Origin: JADFOB01 sp046753625 | GTDB taxonomy: Bacteria > Planctomycetota > Phycisphaerae > UBA1845 | Direction of reading: 5' to 3' | DNA: 6,715 bases | Assembly (NCBI GenBank): GCA_046753625.1 | Contig: JBHHUB010000203.1 | Coordinates: forward strand, 1-6,715 | Notes under the pieces: generated by a model | What the model saw: only the letters and a program-made list of their open reading frames with translations | Told to the model about the DNA's origin: nothing | Databases searched by the model: none | Program-made: the position numbers and the translations under genes | Part shown: one piece after another, positions 1-6,715 of the stretch | Layout: each line of letters opens with the position of its first letter | Numbering within the stretch: position 1 is the stretch's first letter

Positions 1-983
1 TCAACTTCCCGCTGAATCTGGTCGCGCACAAAGTGGCCCCGGCGATCGCGGTTGGTTGCTCGTTCGTGTTGAAGCCGGCGAGCCGTACGCCAATCGGCGC
101 GTTGCTGCTCGGTGAGATGCTCGCGGAGACCGATCTGCCCGAAGGGGCGTTCAGCATCCTGCCCTGCTCCCGCGATGGGGCCGATCTATTCACGACCGAC
201 GAGCGGCTGAAGCTGCTGAGCTTTACGGGGTCTCCGGATGTGGGGTGGCGTCTTAAGACGCAGGCGGGCAAGAAGAAGGTGGTGCTCGAGCTGGGCGGTA
301 ACGCAGCCTGCATTGTCGACGCGGATGCGGACATTGCGCTGGCCGCCGACCGTTTGATTGTCGGGACGTTCTACCAATCGGGACAGAGTTGCATCGGCGT
401 CCAGCGCATCTTTGCCCACGAGCACGTGTTTGAATCGCTTAAGACCGCCCTGATGAAGCGGATTCAGGATCTGCCCGTGGGTGATCCGCGGGACGAACAG
501 ACATTTCTCGGGCCTATGATCTCCGAGGTGGAAGCGAAGCGCATTGAATCTTGGGTGGGTGAGGCCGTCGAGGGCGGCGCGCGTGTGATCTGCGGCGGGC
601 AGCGCAACGGCGCGTTCTACGACGCGACGTTGTTGGAGCACGTCGATCCGCGGATGAAGATCAGTTGCGTCGAGGCCTTCGGCCCGGTAGCGACGATCGA
701 GCCATTTGCCTCATTTCAAGAGGCCGTGCGGCGCGCCAACGACAGTCGCTATGGCTTGCAGGCGGGCGTGTTTACGAATCGGGTGGACCATATGTTCTAC
801 GCGTACGAGGAACTCGACGTCGGGGGGGTGGTCATCAACGACGTGCCGAGCTTTCGCGTCGATTCGATGCCCTATGGGGGGATCAAGGACTCCGGATTGG
901 GGCGAGAGGGCGTTCGCTTCGCCATGGAGGACATGACGGAACTCAAGCTGCTCGTGATGAACAAGTTGGGCCGGATTCACTAG
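1..983 (+). CDS. NAD(P)-dependent aldehyde dehydrogenase, C-terminal part (5' end outside window)
   Basis: This is a cytoplasmic oxidoreductase that oxidises an aldehyde to an acid (or acyl-CoA) with NAD(P)+. The frame is open from base 3 and begins with the family motif NFPLNL; an apparent GTG start at 33 is only an internal valine. Counting from base 33, visible motifs are: KPAS (cofactor-binding Lys14), FTGS (64-67, Rossmann region), LELGGN with the general-base Glu86, SGQSC with the catalytic Cys120 (codon 390-392), EAFGPV with the cofactor-ribose Glu214, and the C-terminal PYGGIKDSGLGREG (280-293). About 327 residues are present, against roughly 475 in the family, so about 150 N-terminal residues lie outside the window. 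The GQSCIGVQR context resembles the lactaldehyde / ALDH21 / phosphonoacetaldehyde-dehydrogenase-like branch, but the substrate cannot be assigned. It runs convergent to the glycan genes and is probably functionally separate. All catalytic residues are intact. Confidence 0.95.
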   Translation, partial: NFPLNLVAHKVAPAIAVGCSFVLKPASRTPIGALLLGEMLAETDLPEGAFSILPCSRDGADLFTTDERLKLLSFTGSPDVGWRLKTQAGKKKVVLELGGNAACIVDADADIALAADRLIVGTFYQSGQSCIGVQRIFAHEHVFESLKTALMKRIQDLPVGDPRDEQTFLGPMISEVEAKRIESWVGEAVEGGARVICGGQRNGAFYDATLLEHVDPRMKISCVEAFGPVATIEPFASFQEAVRRANDSRYGLQAGVFTNRVDHMFYAYEELDVGGVVINDVPSFRVDSMPYGGIKDSGLGREGVRFAMEDMTELKLLVMNKLGRIH

Positions 984-1071
984 ATGGCACGCGATGGCAT
1001 GGTTACGTCGGGCGTCGTCGGCGGGTGGTAGCGCATGGTGGGATCGTCGCACGGCCGGCGAAGATGGATGC
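984..1071. other. convergent intergenic gap
   Basis: This 88-base GC-rich stretch lies between the stop codon of the aldehyde dehydrogenase gene (plus) and the stop codon of the distal glycosyltransferase gene (minus). A bidirectional terminator would be expected here. I see no convincing stem followed by a T-run on either strand, only a short direct repeat of GCATGGT and a small GGCCGGC palindrome. Termination may be Rho-dependent or may lie inside a gene end. Confidence 0.6.
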
Positions 1072-2793
1072 CTACTGCGAAGAGGCGAGCTCCATTTTTC
1101 CTGCAGCCGGGCCGAGCAGGCAGAGGATGGAACCCGGAGCGTTGGGGGCCGGCCGGGGCTGGATGGTGATGATGCCATGCCGTCGGATGGCGGTGGCGAT
1201 GGCCGTGGCGTGGTTCCAGTTGGTCATTGCCTTCTTCGGCAGGCCGACGCCGTAATCCCAATAGAGTTCTTGGCCGCGAAGGTGCTCGGGCGTGGCGATC
1301 AGATAGGCATGTTCGGGTGAAGGCAGCGGTCTCCATCTCCTTCGAATATCGTAGCAGACGTCGCGCCACCAGCGCGGCGCGTCGGCGTCGGCGGCTACGC
1401 GGAGCCGATGGCGCAGCGGCTTGGGGAACAGGACCCGATAGCGCCAGTAGATTGAAGGTGTCGTGAAGATCGGCAAGCCTTCGTCGAGCTCGACGGTCGC
1501 GATCATCCGGCGAATCGCCGACGCGACTTGCTGTTGTCGGAACGGGCCGAGCTTGTTCGTCCGGTAGCGATCGAAGTTGGAGACGGCCAAGACCGCGATC
1601 AGGGCCACGGGCCACGTTCGATAAAACAGGGACCGGCGAAAGACGGTTGTCGCGAGTTGGTGGATCGCCCACGCCAGGCAAAGCGAGAACGGCACACAAA
1701 GCGCGATCAGGTTCACACCGTTGAAGCCGACCGCGGGGAACAGGTACACGCCGTTGGCGATGCTGATCGGAACAAACGCTACGCCCAGGAAGGTTACTGA
1801 GGCCCAAACCGCCAGCCCGCAGGTGCGGCGGTCGCCGAACATTCCCACCAGGATGGCCGGCCAGAAAGCGTATCCAGTGACGCCCCAACCGGAGTCCGTG
1901 AGCCGGAAGGGCATGGTAAGGCGTGAGATGATGACGCGCAACGTTTGCGACAACGACACGTAGGCCTCGGTCGATCCGGGGAGCATGGTGTGGGTGCCGC
2001 GTGATCCTGCCAACGCTTGAAACTTGAACCAGAAGTCGTCCGCCGTCCAAGTGTAGAACGTACATTCAAGAAGGACGAACAGCGCCGCACCCGCGATCAC
2101 CAGCCCCATCCAGACCAAGCGACGCCCGCGCGATGAAGTGTGTCGTTGCCACGCAAGAAACGCGATCCCTACAAACACCGCCCCGGTAAAGAGCTTGACC
2201 GAAGTGGCCATCGCGGCCAGCATCCCGGCGGCTAGCCCGAGGCACCAATAGGTCCGTGGTTGCGTTGCGCCGGTTGCCATGATGGTGGCGAGGATCGCCG
2301 CTGCGGCCAAGCAGCAGGTGTACGCGCCGGGCAAGAGACAGGTCGACGTATTTTGGAACGCGGGGAGAAAGGCGATGATGGTCCCCGCCAGCAATCCAAC
2401 CCACCAGCCCCAAAGGTGCCGTCCGATCAAAACTACTATGACGATGCACAAGATCGAGCTGATCAGGGTCGGCAAGATCAGCGCGGCGGGGCTGTCACCG
2501 AAGCACATCATGGACACGGCCACGGCTATGACGATGGGTGAGCGCGCGTAATGGTGGTGGATCCGGCGAATGGGCTCGCCGTGCACCACGTGCTCCGCCG
2601 CGGCGTGGTAGGATGCATCGTCCGCGCCGAGCCAGCCAATCGGATCGATGAGCCGCACGGCCAGCGCCAACAGCAAAAGCGCGGCGAACCACAACTTGAT
2701 GCGCCGGGCATGGCGGTTCGGCTTAGGCGTGGTGGTCGGGTGGGGTTGGTCTTGTTCCGGCGTTCGACCGCATTGTGTAGCGTCCATGTCCAT
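1072..2793 (-). CDS. multi-pass membrane glycosyltransferase, GT39/PMT_2-like (second of two)
   Basis: Probably a GT-C-fold inner-membrane transferase that moves a sugar from a polyprenyl-phosphate donor to a periplasmic acceptor. Numbering is from the ATG at 2793 (573 residues). A basic, proline-rich cytoplasmic N-terminus is followed by a first membrane helix (about 34-50). The first outer loop carries the acidic pair Asp58-Asp59 (GADDASYH), where GT39 enzymes hold their catalytic acidic residue. About ten more hydrophobic segments follow (near 103-123, 128-146, 154-174, 182-200, 202-215, 225-244, 305-320, 325-342, 359-378, 393-405), then a soluble tail of about 165 residues, presumably periplasmic. 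Start choice: the frame extends to a TTG at 2817, but the ATG at 2793 (or a second one at 2787) is more plausible; GAGCGAG just upstream is only a weak ribosome-binding site. It lies on the same strand as the operon upstream but after a gap of about 230 bases, so it may have its own promoter. Family membership rests on topology and the acidic loop motif; donor and acceptor are unknown. Confidence 0.8.
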   Translation of the reverse strand: MDMDATQCGRTPEQDQPHPTTTPKPNRHARRIKLWFAALLLLALAVRLIDPIGWLGADDASYHAAAEHVVHGEPIRRIHHHYARSPIVIAVAVSMMCFGDSPAALILPTLISSILCIVIVVLIGRHLWGWWVGLLAGTIIAFLPAFQNTSTCLLPGAYTCCLAAAAILATIMATGATQPRTYWCLGLAAGMLAAMATSVKLFTGAVFVGIAFLAWQRHTSSRGRRLVWMGLVIAGAALFVLLECTFYTWTADDFWFKFQALAGSRGTHTMLPGSTEAYVSLSQTLRVIISRLTMPFRLTDSGWGVTGYAFWPAILVGMFGDRRTCGLAVWASVTFLGVAFVPISIANGVYLFPAVGFNGVNLIALCVPFSLCLAWAIHQLATTVFRRSLFYRTWPVALIAVLAVSNFDRYRTNKLGPFRQQQVASAIRRMIATVELDEGLPIFTTPSIYWRYRVLFPKPLRHRLRVAADADAPRWWRDVCYDIRRRWRPLPSPEHAYLIATPEHLRGQELYWDYGVGLPKKAMTNWNHATAIATAIRRHGIITIQPRPAPNAPGSILCLLGPAAGKMELASSQ

Positions 2794-3025
2794 GGGCTCG
2801 CTCGCGTACCGTCTCAACGACCAGGAAGGCTCGAGGCAAGGAGCCCGCGTTATGGATTATCGGTCGGAAGAGGGGCGATCTGAAGCAGTATCGCACTTGA
2901 TGTCGCCCTGGCGAGATTCGGTTGCGCCCCGGCAGGTGCACCGCGTCGAGAGTCCGGGGGGGCAGGGTATGCCGCGCGTTTTGAAGGGCACGGTCGGGTC
3001 GAACGCCACGCCCAATGAGCTCGCG
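2794..3025. other. intergenic spacer between the two glycosyltransferase genes
   Basis: This is the only sizeable non-coding gap in the minus-strand cluster. Frames crossing it are short and look like chance ORFs. It holds a candidate promoter facing the distal glycosyltransferase gene (listed separately), a G7 run at 2956-2962, a small GGTGCACC palindrome near 2935-2942, and a weak GGCTC/GAGCC inverted repeat at about 2831-2845. No strong terminator with a T-tract is visible after the upstream gene. Confidence 0.55.
2856..2884 (-). promoter_or_regulatory. candidate sigma70-type promoter for the distal glycosyltransferase gene
   Basis: Read on the minus strand, TTCAGA (2884-2879, 4 of 6 matches to the -35 consensus) is followed after exactly 17 bases by GATAAT (2861-2856, 5 of 6 matches to the -10 consensus). 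It points toward the gene starting at 2793, and transcription would begin near 2849, leaving a leader of about 55 bases. An AT-rich -10 is notable in this GC-rich spacer. The match is by eye only, and the consensus may differ in this organism. Confidence 0.3.
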
Positions 3026-4918
3026 TCAGGGCTTCCAGGAGGCGGTGGCAAACTCAAACAGATCGGCCTGTGTGGCCGGGACGAGCATGCGGGCGGCGGC
3101 GTAGGTGGCCCGTGCTTGTTCGGGCAAATGGAGCCGATCCAACATGCGTGTCTTGAGCGCCATCGCAACGACCTTGGTGGACGCGTTGACCAGCGGGAGG
3201 TCGGCCAGCATGTCGCAAATGGCAAGCATTCGTCGCGGCAACGGGTTGGATGAGTCTTGCTCGATCAGGAGATCAAGCCCTCTGAATTTGACCAGATCAA
3301 AACCCGCCGGCGGGCGTTGGAGGCCGATGGAACGATACAGGTTCTTCGGCTGCGGTGGAACGTCGCGTACGACGGTGACGAAGATTCTGCCGTGTCGTCG
3401 GTTGAGGCGTTCGAAGTGGCTGTCGGATGTCGCCAGCGTCCATGCGGCTTCGCAGAGCGGTCGATCCGTTGTGGGCCACTCGTACTTACCGAAAAATCGC
3501 TTTTGAGTCCGGCCGAACGGCGCATCGGTCAGGGTTACAATCACGTCATCGCCGGTCACGCGACGCTCGAGGAATGCAGCGCATCCTTGCCAGTCGATGC
3601 GGCGGAAACTTTGTGATTCTCGGATGGTCGCGGCGACGGGGTGGGCCATGGCGAGGCAGACCGCCGCCACGATGGCGGGTACTGAGATGGAGCTTCGCGT
3701 GCGCAGTTTGCGCGCGATCCATCCCAGCGCAAGCGATAACGGATAGGAAGCGAACAGGGCGGCCATCGGCATGAGGTAGAAGTTGTAGCGATCGTAAAAA
3801 AGATGAGCGCCGCCGACAAAAGGGTAGGCGAGCGTGACCGCCGGTCCCGCGCCGAGCATGACAACGCAAAGGCAGCGATCGGGAAGCGGTGTTTTCTTCC
3901 ACCGCGCGATGATGACGGCGATGCCCGCCAGGCTCAGGCCGCACACGACCTCGCCAAGGTTGGCCCAAAGCACCCGCAATGCGATGCCTGAGTTTCTCGT
4001 GATCCGAGCCACCCAGGAGAGGTCGAGGTCGTAAGGATTCTGTACAAACCGGGGGGGCGACGGTTGGCCGGCGTGGCGCAGGAACGCAAGCGGTTCCGGC
4101 AGGCCGGGCATGCTGCGCAGCAGGATTACGATCCAGATCAACGTAAAGAACTCGGCGATCAGCGTGGTGATCCATATCCGACGGAGCGTGAACCGAGTCG
4201 TGGAATCGGGCGTGTCACCTGTCGTACGGGCTCCACGAGAAACCACGACCGCCAGCGTCAGCGTTACGGTAATGACCGCCAGCAGGACCGAAGGTGTAAA
4301 GGATCGCGTCGTCGTAGAAAAAAATGCCATCATCCCATAGAGCAGCAATCGGCCACGGGTCGGTTTTTCAAAACTTCGGAGCAACAGGAGGAGCGTGGCC
4401 AGCATCGAGGCGAGGCAAAGGCTGTAGGGACGCGCTTCCTGGGAGAGCACCAGGTGCATCGGGCAGAAGGTAAGGAACGCGGCGGCCATGAGTCCGGCTT
4501 TCCAGGAGATGAGTCTGCGACCGAGCAAGAAGCAGAGGGCAATGCTCGTTATGCCCCAGAGCGCGGAGGGAAGTCGGCACATCCAGACCGTGGGGCTGAT
4601 GTGGTAAGCCAGCCATCCGATGACAAAATCGGGCGGACCGAACGCGTGGCGCGATAGCGCGTGCCACATCGTGTAGTGGAGGGGAAGGCGATAGGATAGG
4701 ATTTGTAGGTATTCATCACCCCAGAAGCCCTCCCGATCCAGTCCATGCAGGCGAAGTCCCGTGGCGATGAGAAGAATCAGTCCGAGCCACATCCAACATG
4801 GCTTGGCGCTGGATCGCAGCGTGGACCGGACGGCCGAGTTGAGGCGCCCTCGACCGACTCGTGCGATTTGCCGGTAAGGATTGCGGGCGGGACTTGAAGG
4901 TTGGGTTAACGACGTCAT
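3026..4918 (-). CDS. multi-pass membrane glycosyltransferase, GT39/ArnT-like (PMT_2 domain)
   Basis: A 630-residue GT-C-type inner-membrane glycosyltransferase, expected to take a sugar from a polyprenyl-phosphate carrier on the periplasmic side. The N-terminal 40 residues are strongly basic (cytoplasmic) and are followed by a membrane helix at 41-57. The first outer loop carries the signature WGDE (66-69), with catalytic-type Asp68-Glu69. The family motif SQEARPYSL (159-167) follows, then FYDRYNFYLMP (374-384), the late RY..P-type motif. About eleven hydrophobic segments lie between 41 and 430. Residues 431-630 form a soluble C-terminal region; the last 70 or so look purely helical. Start choice: the ATG at 4918 shares its A with the TAA stop of the upstream aminotransferase gene (TAATG), with AGGA two bases upstream of that overlap, so translation is probably coupled. 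The residues expected of an active enzyme are present. Acceptor (lipid A, other glycan, or protein) and sugar cannot be told from sequence. Confidence 0.9.
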   Translation of the reverse strand: MTSLTQPSSPARNPYRQIARVGRGRLNSAVRSTLRSSAKPCWMWLGLILLIATGLRLHGLDREGFWGDEYLQILSYRLPLHYTMWHALSRHAFGPPDFVIGWLAYHISPTVWMCRLPSALWGITSIALCFLLGRRLISWKAGLMAAAFLTFCPMHLVLSQEARPYSLCLASMLATLLLLLRSFEKPTRGRLLLYGMMAFFSTTTRSFTPSVLLAVITVTLTLAVVVSRGARTTGDTPDSTTRFTLRRIWITTLIAEFFTLIWIVILLRSMPGLPEPLAFLRHAGQPSPPRFVQNPYDLDLSWVARITRNSGIALRVLWANLGEVVCGLSLAGIAVIIARWKKTPLPDRCLCVVMLGAGPAVTLAYPFVGGAHLFYDRYNFYLMPMAALFASYPLSLALGWIARKLRTRSSISVPAIVAAVCLAMAHPVAATIRESQSFRRIDWQGCAAFLERRVTGDDVIVTLTDAPFGRTQKRFFGKYEWPTTDRPLCEAAWTLATSDSHFERLNRRHGRIFVTVVRDVPPQPKNLYRSIGLQRPPAGFDLVKFRGLDLLIEQDSSNPLPRRMLAICDMLADLPLVNASTKVVAMALKTRMLDRLHLPEQARATYAAARMLVPATQADLFEFATASWKP

Positions 4919-6135
4919 TATCCTGACACTTTCACCCGTGCGGCCTCATGGCCGTTCGTCGGGCCAAGAAGTTCCGTTGCCCTCGCGCCCTTCGGTCGAT
5001 GGGCGTGGGTGGCAACGGCCCCGGCGACCCGCTCGACTTCCTCCTCGGACAGTTGAGGATAAAGCGGCAGACTGATCGTTCGCGCTCCGATCCTCTCTGC
5101 GTTCGGAAAATCGCCCGGTTGGAAGCCGAAACGTTTGCGGTAATAGGCCATCAGATGTACGGGCCGGTAGTTGACGGCCACGCCGATGCCGCGGTTTTGC
5201 AGTTCGCCGAGCAGGTCATCCCGGCGGTTGGGATCGACCCAGATCGTCATGAGGTGCCGGGCGGACCACATCTCATTGGCGACGCCGGGCAACTCGACGC
5301 CTTCGATGTCACCGAGCAAGTCTTCGTAACGTAGGGCGAGGCAGCGCCTGCGCACGCAGTTTCGGTCAAGCCTGGCGATCTGCGGCAGGAGCAAGGACGC
5401 ACGCACGTTGTCGAGATTGTATTTCCACCCAAACTCGGCCATGTCCCAATGCTGGTACGGCTTGGCATGTCGCTCAAAGGCGGAGGTGGTCATGCCGTGC
5501 AGTGATAAACGCCGAACACGCTCGGCGAGTTCGCTGTCGTTGGTGGCGAGCGCACCGCCCTCACCACAGGTGATCGCTTTGGTGGCGTAAAAGGAAAAAC
5601 AGGCTGCGTGGCTTTCGCACCCCGGTCGGACGCCGTGTCGCGTCGCTTCCAGGCAGTGGGCGCTGTCTTCAATCAGGTAAAGCTTGTGGTCGTCTGCCAG
5701 CGTTCGCAACGCTTTCATGTCGCACAGCAGCCCATACAGATGAACCGGGATGATCGCCTTCGTGCGCTTTGTGATGCGACAGGCCGCGGTTTCGGGCGTA
5801 AGGCATCCGGTGCTCGGATCGACGTCGGCGAACACCGGCGTTGCGCCGGCCATGAGCACGGCGTTTGCCGTGGCGATGAAGGTCATGGCGGGGACGATCA
5901 CTTCGTCGCCGGGGCCGATACCGGAAGCGATTAGGCTGAGATGAAGGGCGGCCGTGCAGGAGTTCAGGCCGACCACGTGCTTGACCCCCAGATAGGTCGC
6001 CAGCGCCGATTCCATCTCGTGGACCGCATCTCCGGTCGTAAGCACGAGGGAATCCAGCGCATCGACAATGCGCTCTTTTTCTTCGAATCCCAAGTCGTGC
6101 CTGAAGAACTCGATTTTTTCGCTAGGTGATTTCAT
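4918..6135 (-). CDS. DegT/DnrJ/EryC1/StrS-family sugar aminotransferase (PLP-dependent)
   Basis: A cytoplasmic fold-type I aminotransferase that converts a keto nucleotide-sugar to an amino sugar, usually with glutamate as donor. The 405 residues compare with 370-400 for the family. Seen in order: a start region typical of the family (TTGDAVHEME, 33-42), the phosphate-binding NSCTAAL (58-64), GDEVIVPAMTF (76-86), IEDSAH (155-160) with PLP-ring Asp157, and FSFYATKAITCGEGG (180-194) with the Schiff-base Lys186. GWKYNLDNVRAS (236-247) and SLPLYPQLSEEE (355-366) follow. The K-x-ITC-x-EGG context and KYNL motif resemble ArnB (UDP-4-amino-4-deoxy-L-arabinose synthase), but paralogues acting on many sugars share these, so no symbol is given. 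The C-terminal 30 or so residues (376-405) extend past the usual end and look poorly conserved. The start ATG overlaps the upstream stop as ATGA; AAAGGA lies about 11 bases upstream. The stop overlaps the next gene's ATG. Confidence 0.95.
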   Translation of the reverse strand: MKSPSEKIEFFRHDLGFEEKERIVDALDSLVLTTGDAVHEMESALATYLGVKHVVGLNSCTAALHLSLIASGIGPGDEVIVPAMTFIATANAVLMAGATPVFADVDPSTGCLTPETAACRITKRTKAIIPVHLYGLLCDMKALRTLADDHKLYLIEDSAHCLEATRHGVRPGCESHAACFSFYATKAITCGEGGALATNDSELAERVRRLSLHGMTTSAFERHAKPYQHWDMAEFGWKYNLDNVRASLLLPQIARLDRNCVRRRCLALRYEDLLGDIEGVELPGVANEMWSARHLMTIWVDPNRRDDLLGELQNRGIGVAVNYRPVHLMAYYRKRFGFQPGDFPNAERIGARTISLPLYPQLSEEEVERVAGAVATHAHRPKGARATELLGPTNGHEAARVKVSG

Positions 6136-6715
6136 GCCGCCGAGATTCCTTTCTCTGCCGGGACGAGTTCCGGCCGATCCAACACTTCGCGCCGGTTTGC
6201 CGTTGTTCCCGAGAGGATAATTGCTCGGGCCTCCGGGCCGCAGTTCATCAGCAGGTCGAGCGTGGAAAGAAACGGTATGAACGGACCGAATCGCTGTGGG
6301 TACTCAGGATGCTCGTACGCCTGAAACGTGACCCTGATCCCGCGCCGTTCCAACGCGTCAACATCGAGGAACGCACGGGCGGCCTGCCCGTCGTATAGCT
6401 CGTCGGCGCCGAGCGCCCGGCATATCCGCCACACTTTTTCGTTTTTCTCGCCGGCTTGAATGCCCAGCTCGGATGACCGGGATGTCGGCGTCGTGATCCT
6501 GAGTAGGTCGCGGAAGAGATCCACTATGGCGTTGGTGAGGTCTTGCAGGTATACGCGGCGCGTCTCAAGGACGGCTCGAAGCCTTGGGAAGCACTCATTG
6601 AAGTAGGGCGTCTTGCTGTACGCCAGTTCGATGGTCCGAAGGTGCCGGGTCGGCCAAGGTTGATCGTAGTTGATCTCGATCTGGTTGATCGGCGTGTCGC
6701 GCGGTGCTTTCCGCG
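6132..6715 (-). CDS. WbqC-like family protein, C-terminal part (5' end outside window)
   Basis: The frame is open to the right edge, giving 193 residues (family usually about 230-240), so roughly 40-50 N-terminal residues are missing. A GTG at 6524 is internal and is not the start: translation upstream of it gives well-formed family sequence, including INQIEI (9-14), the W..H segment (Trp20, His24), and TIELAYSKTPYF (27-38). Further features are SRSSELGIQAG (78-88), ALGADELYDG (100-109), FQAYEHPEYPQ (130-140) and FIPFLSTLDLLMNCG (145-159), which together are characteristic of WbqC (PF08889). Members occur in O-antigen and other polysaccharide clusters, often near sugar aminotransferases; their biochemical role is not established to my knowledge. 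The TGA stop overlaps the ATG of the aminotransferase gene (ATGA), which places it first among the visible genes of the operon. The last 30 residues after the conserved core are probably variable. Confidence 0.88.
   Translation of the reverse strand, partial: RKAPRDTPINQIEINYDQPWPTRHLRTIELAYSKTPYFNECFPRLRAVLETRRVYLQDLTNAIVDLFRDLLRITTPTSRSSELGIQAGEKNEKVWRICRALGADELYDGQAARAFLDVDALERRGIRVTFQAYEHPEYPQRFGPFIPFLSTLDLLMNCGPEARAIILSGTTANRREVLDRPELVPAEKGISAA

Noticed and set aside
984..1071. Bidirectional terminator between convergent genes
   Set aside because: A terminator is expected from the layout, but I could find no stem-loop with a T-run on either strand.
665..1255. Plus-strand frame across the end of the aldehyde dehydrogenase gene and the convergent gap
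   Set aside because: Composition is Arg/Gly-rich and low in complexity, and it overlaps conserved ALDH motifs in another frame. It has no family resemblance.
980..2065. Long minus-strand frame of 361 codons overlapping the distal glycosyltransferase gene
   Set aside because: It is rich in Arg, Pro and His with no recognisable motifs or ordered membrane pattern. It is a shadow frame of a GC-rich gene whose true frame shows clear membrane helices.
2935..2942. GGTGCACC palindrome as an operator site
   Set aside because: It is a single eight-base palindrome with no second copy, and it lies upstream of the candidate -35, so the support is too weak.
2648..3253. Plus-strand frame spanning the spacer between the two glycosyltransferase genes
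   Set aside because: It overlaps both coding ends and has no motif or ribosome-binding site. Its length is expected by chance at this GC content.
822..4057. Three G7 runs (822-828, 2956-2962, 4051-4057) as possible phase-variation tracts
   Set aside because: Seven bases is short for slipped-strand switching, such runs are likely by chance at this GC content, and the two coding frames are intact. One lies in an unrelated metabolic gene.
4064..4657. Plus-strand frame of 197 codons inside the first glycosyltransferase gene
   Set aside because: It is strongly charged (Arg, Glu, Gln, Gly), antisense to clear transmembrane segments, and typical of the reverse complement of a hydrophobic coding region.
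6132..6524. Complete small gene starting at the GTG at 6524
   Set aside because: The frame stays open to the window edge, and the upstream residues match the WbqC family, so it is the 3' part of a longer gene.

Overview
The window looks like bacterial chromosome with a high GC content (about 60% by eye) and densely packed genes. No rRNA, tRNA, mobile element or CRISPR array is visible. The minus strand carries a surface-glycan type cluster: a WbqC-family protein (5' end beyond the window), a DegT/DnrJ/EryC1/StrS-type sugar aminotransferase, and two large multi-pass membrane glycosyltransferases of the GT39/ArnT-like (GT-C) kind. This suggests a bacterium with a complex envelope. The style of the proteins would fit a planctomycete or a similar environmental lineage, but no marker gene is present, so the taxon is a weak guess.

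Layout: positions 1-983 (plus strand) hold the C-terminal two thirds of an NAD(P)-dependent aldehyde dehydrogenase cut by the left edge. After an 88-base convergent gap comes the distal glycosyltransferase gene (1072-2793, minus). A roughly 230-base spacer (2794-3025) with a possible promoter separates it from the first glycosyltransferase gene (3026-4918, minus). The aminotransferase gene (4918-6135, minus) and the wbqC-like gene (6132-6715, minus, partial) lie upstream of that.

How the genes may work together: the wbqC-like, aminotransferase and first glycosyltransferase genes are joined by two stop/start overlaps (ATGA, then TAATG), so they are almost certainly one operon with coupled translation. 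The aminotransferase would make a 4-amino or 3-amino nucleotide sugar in the cytoplasm. The GT39-type proteins would use polyprenyl-phosphate-linked sugars and transfer them on the outer face of the inner membrane. The aminotransferase has an ArnB-like active-site context and GT39 is the ArnT fold, so an aminosugar decoration of a lipid or glycan is a reasonable idea. No arnA, arnC or arnD equivalent is visible here, and the substrate cannot be read from the sequence. The aldehyde dehydrogenase is convergent and probably unrelated to the cluster.
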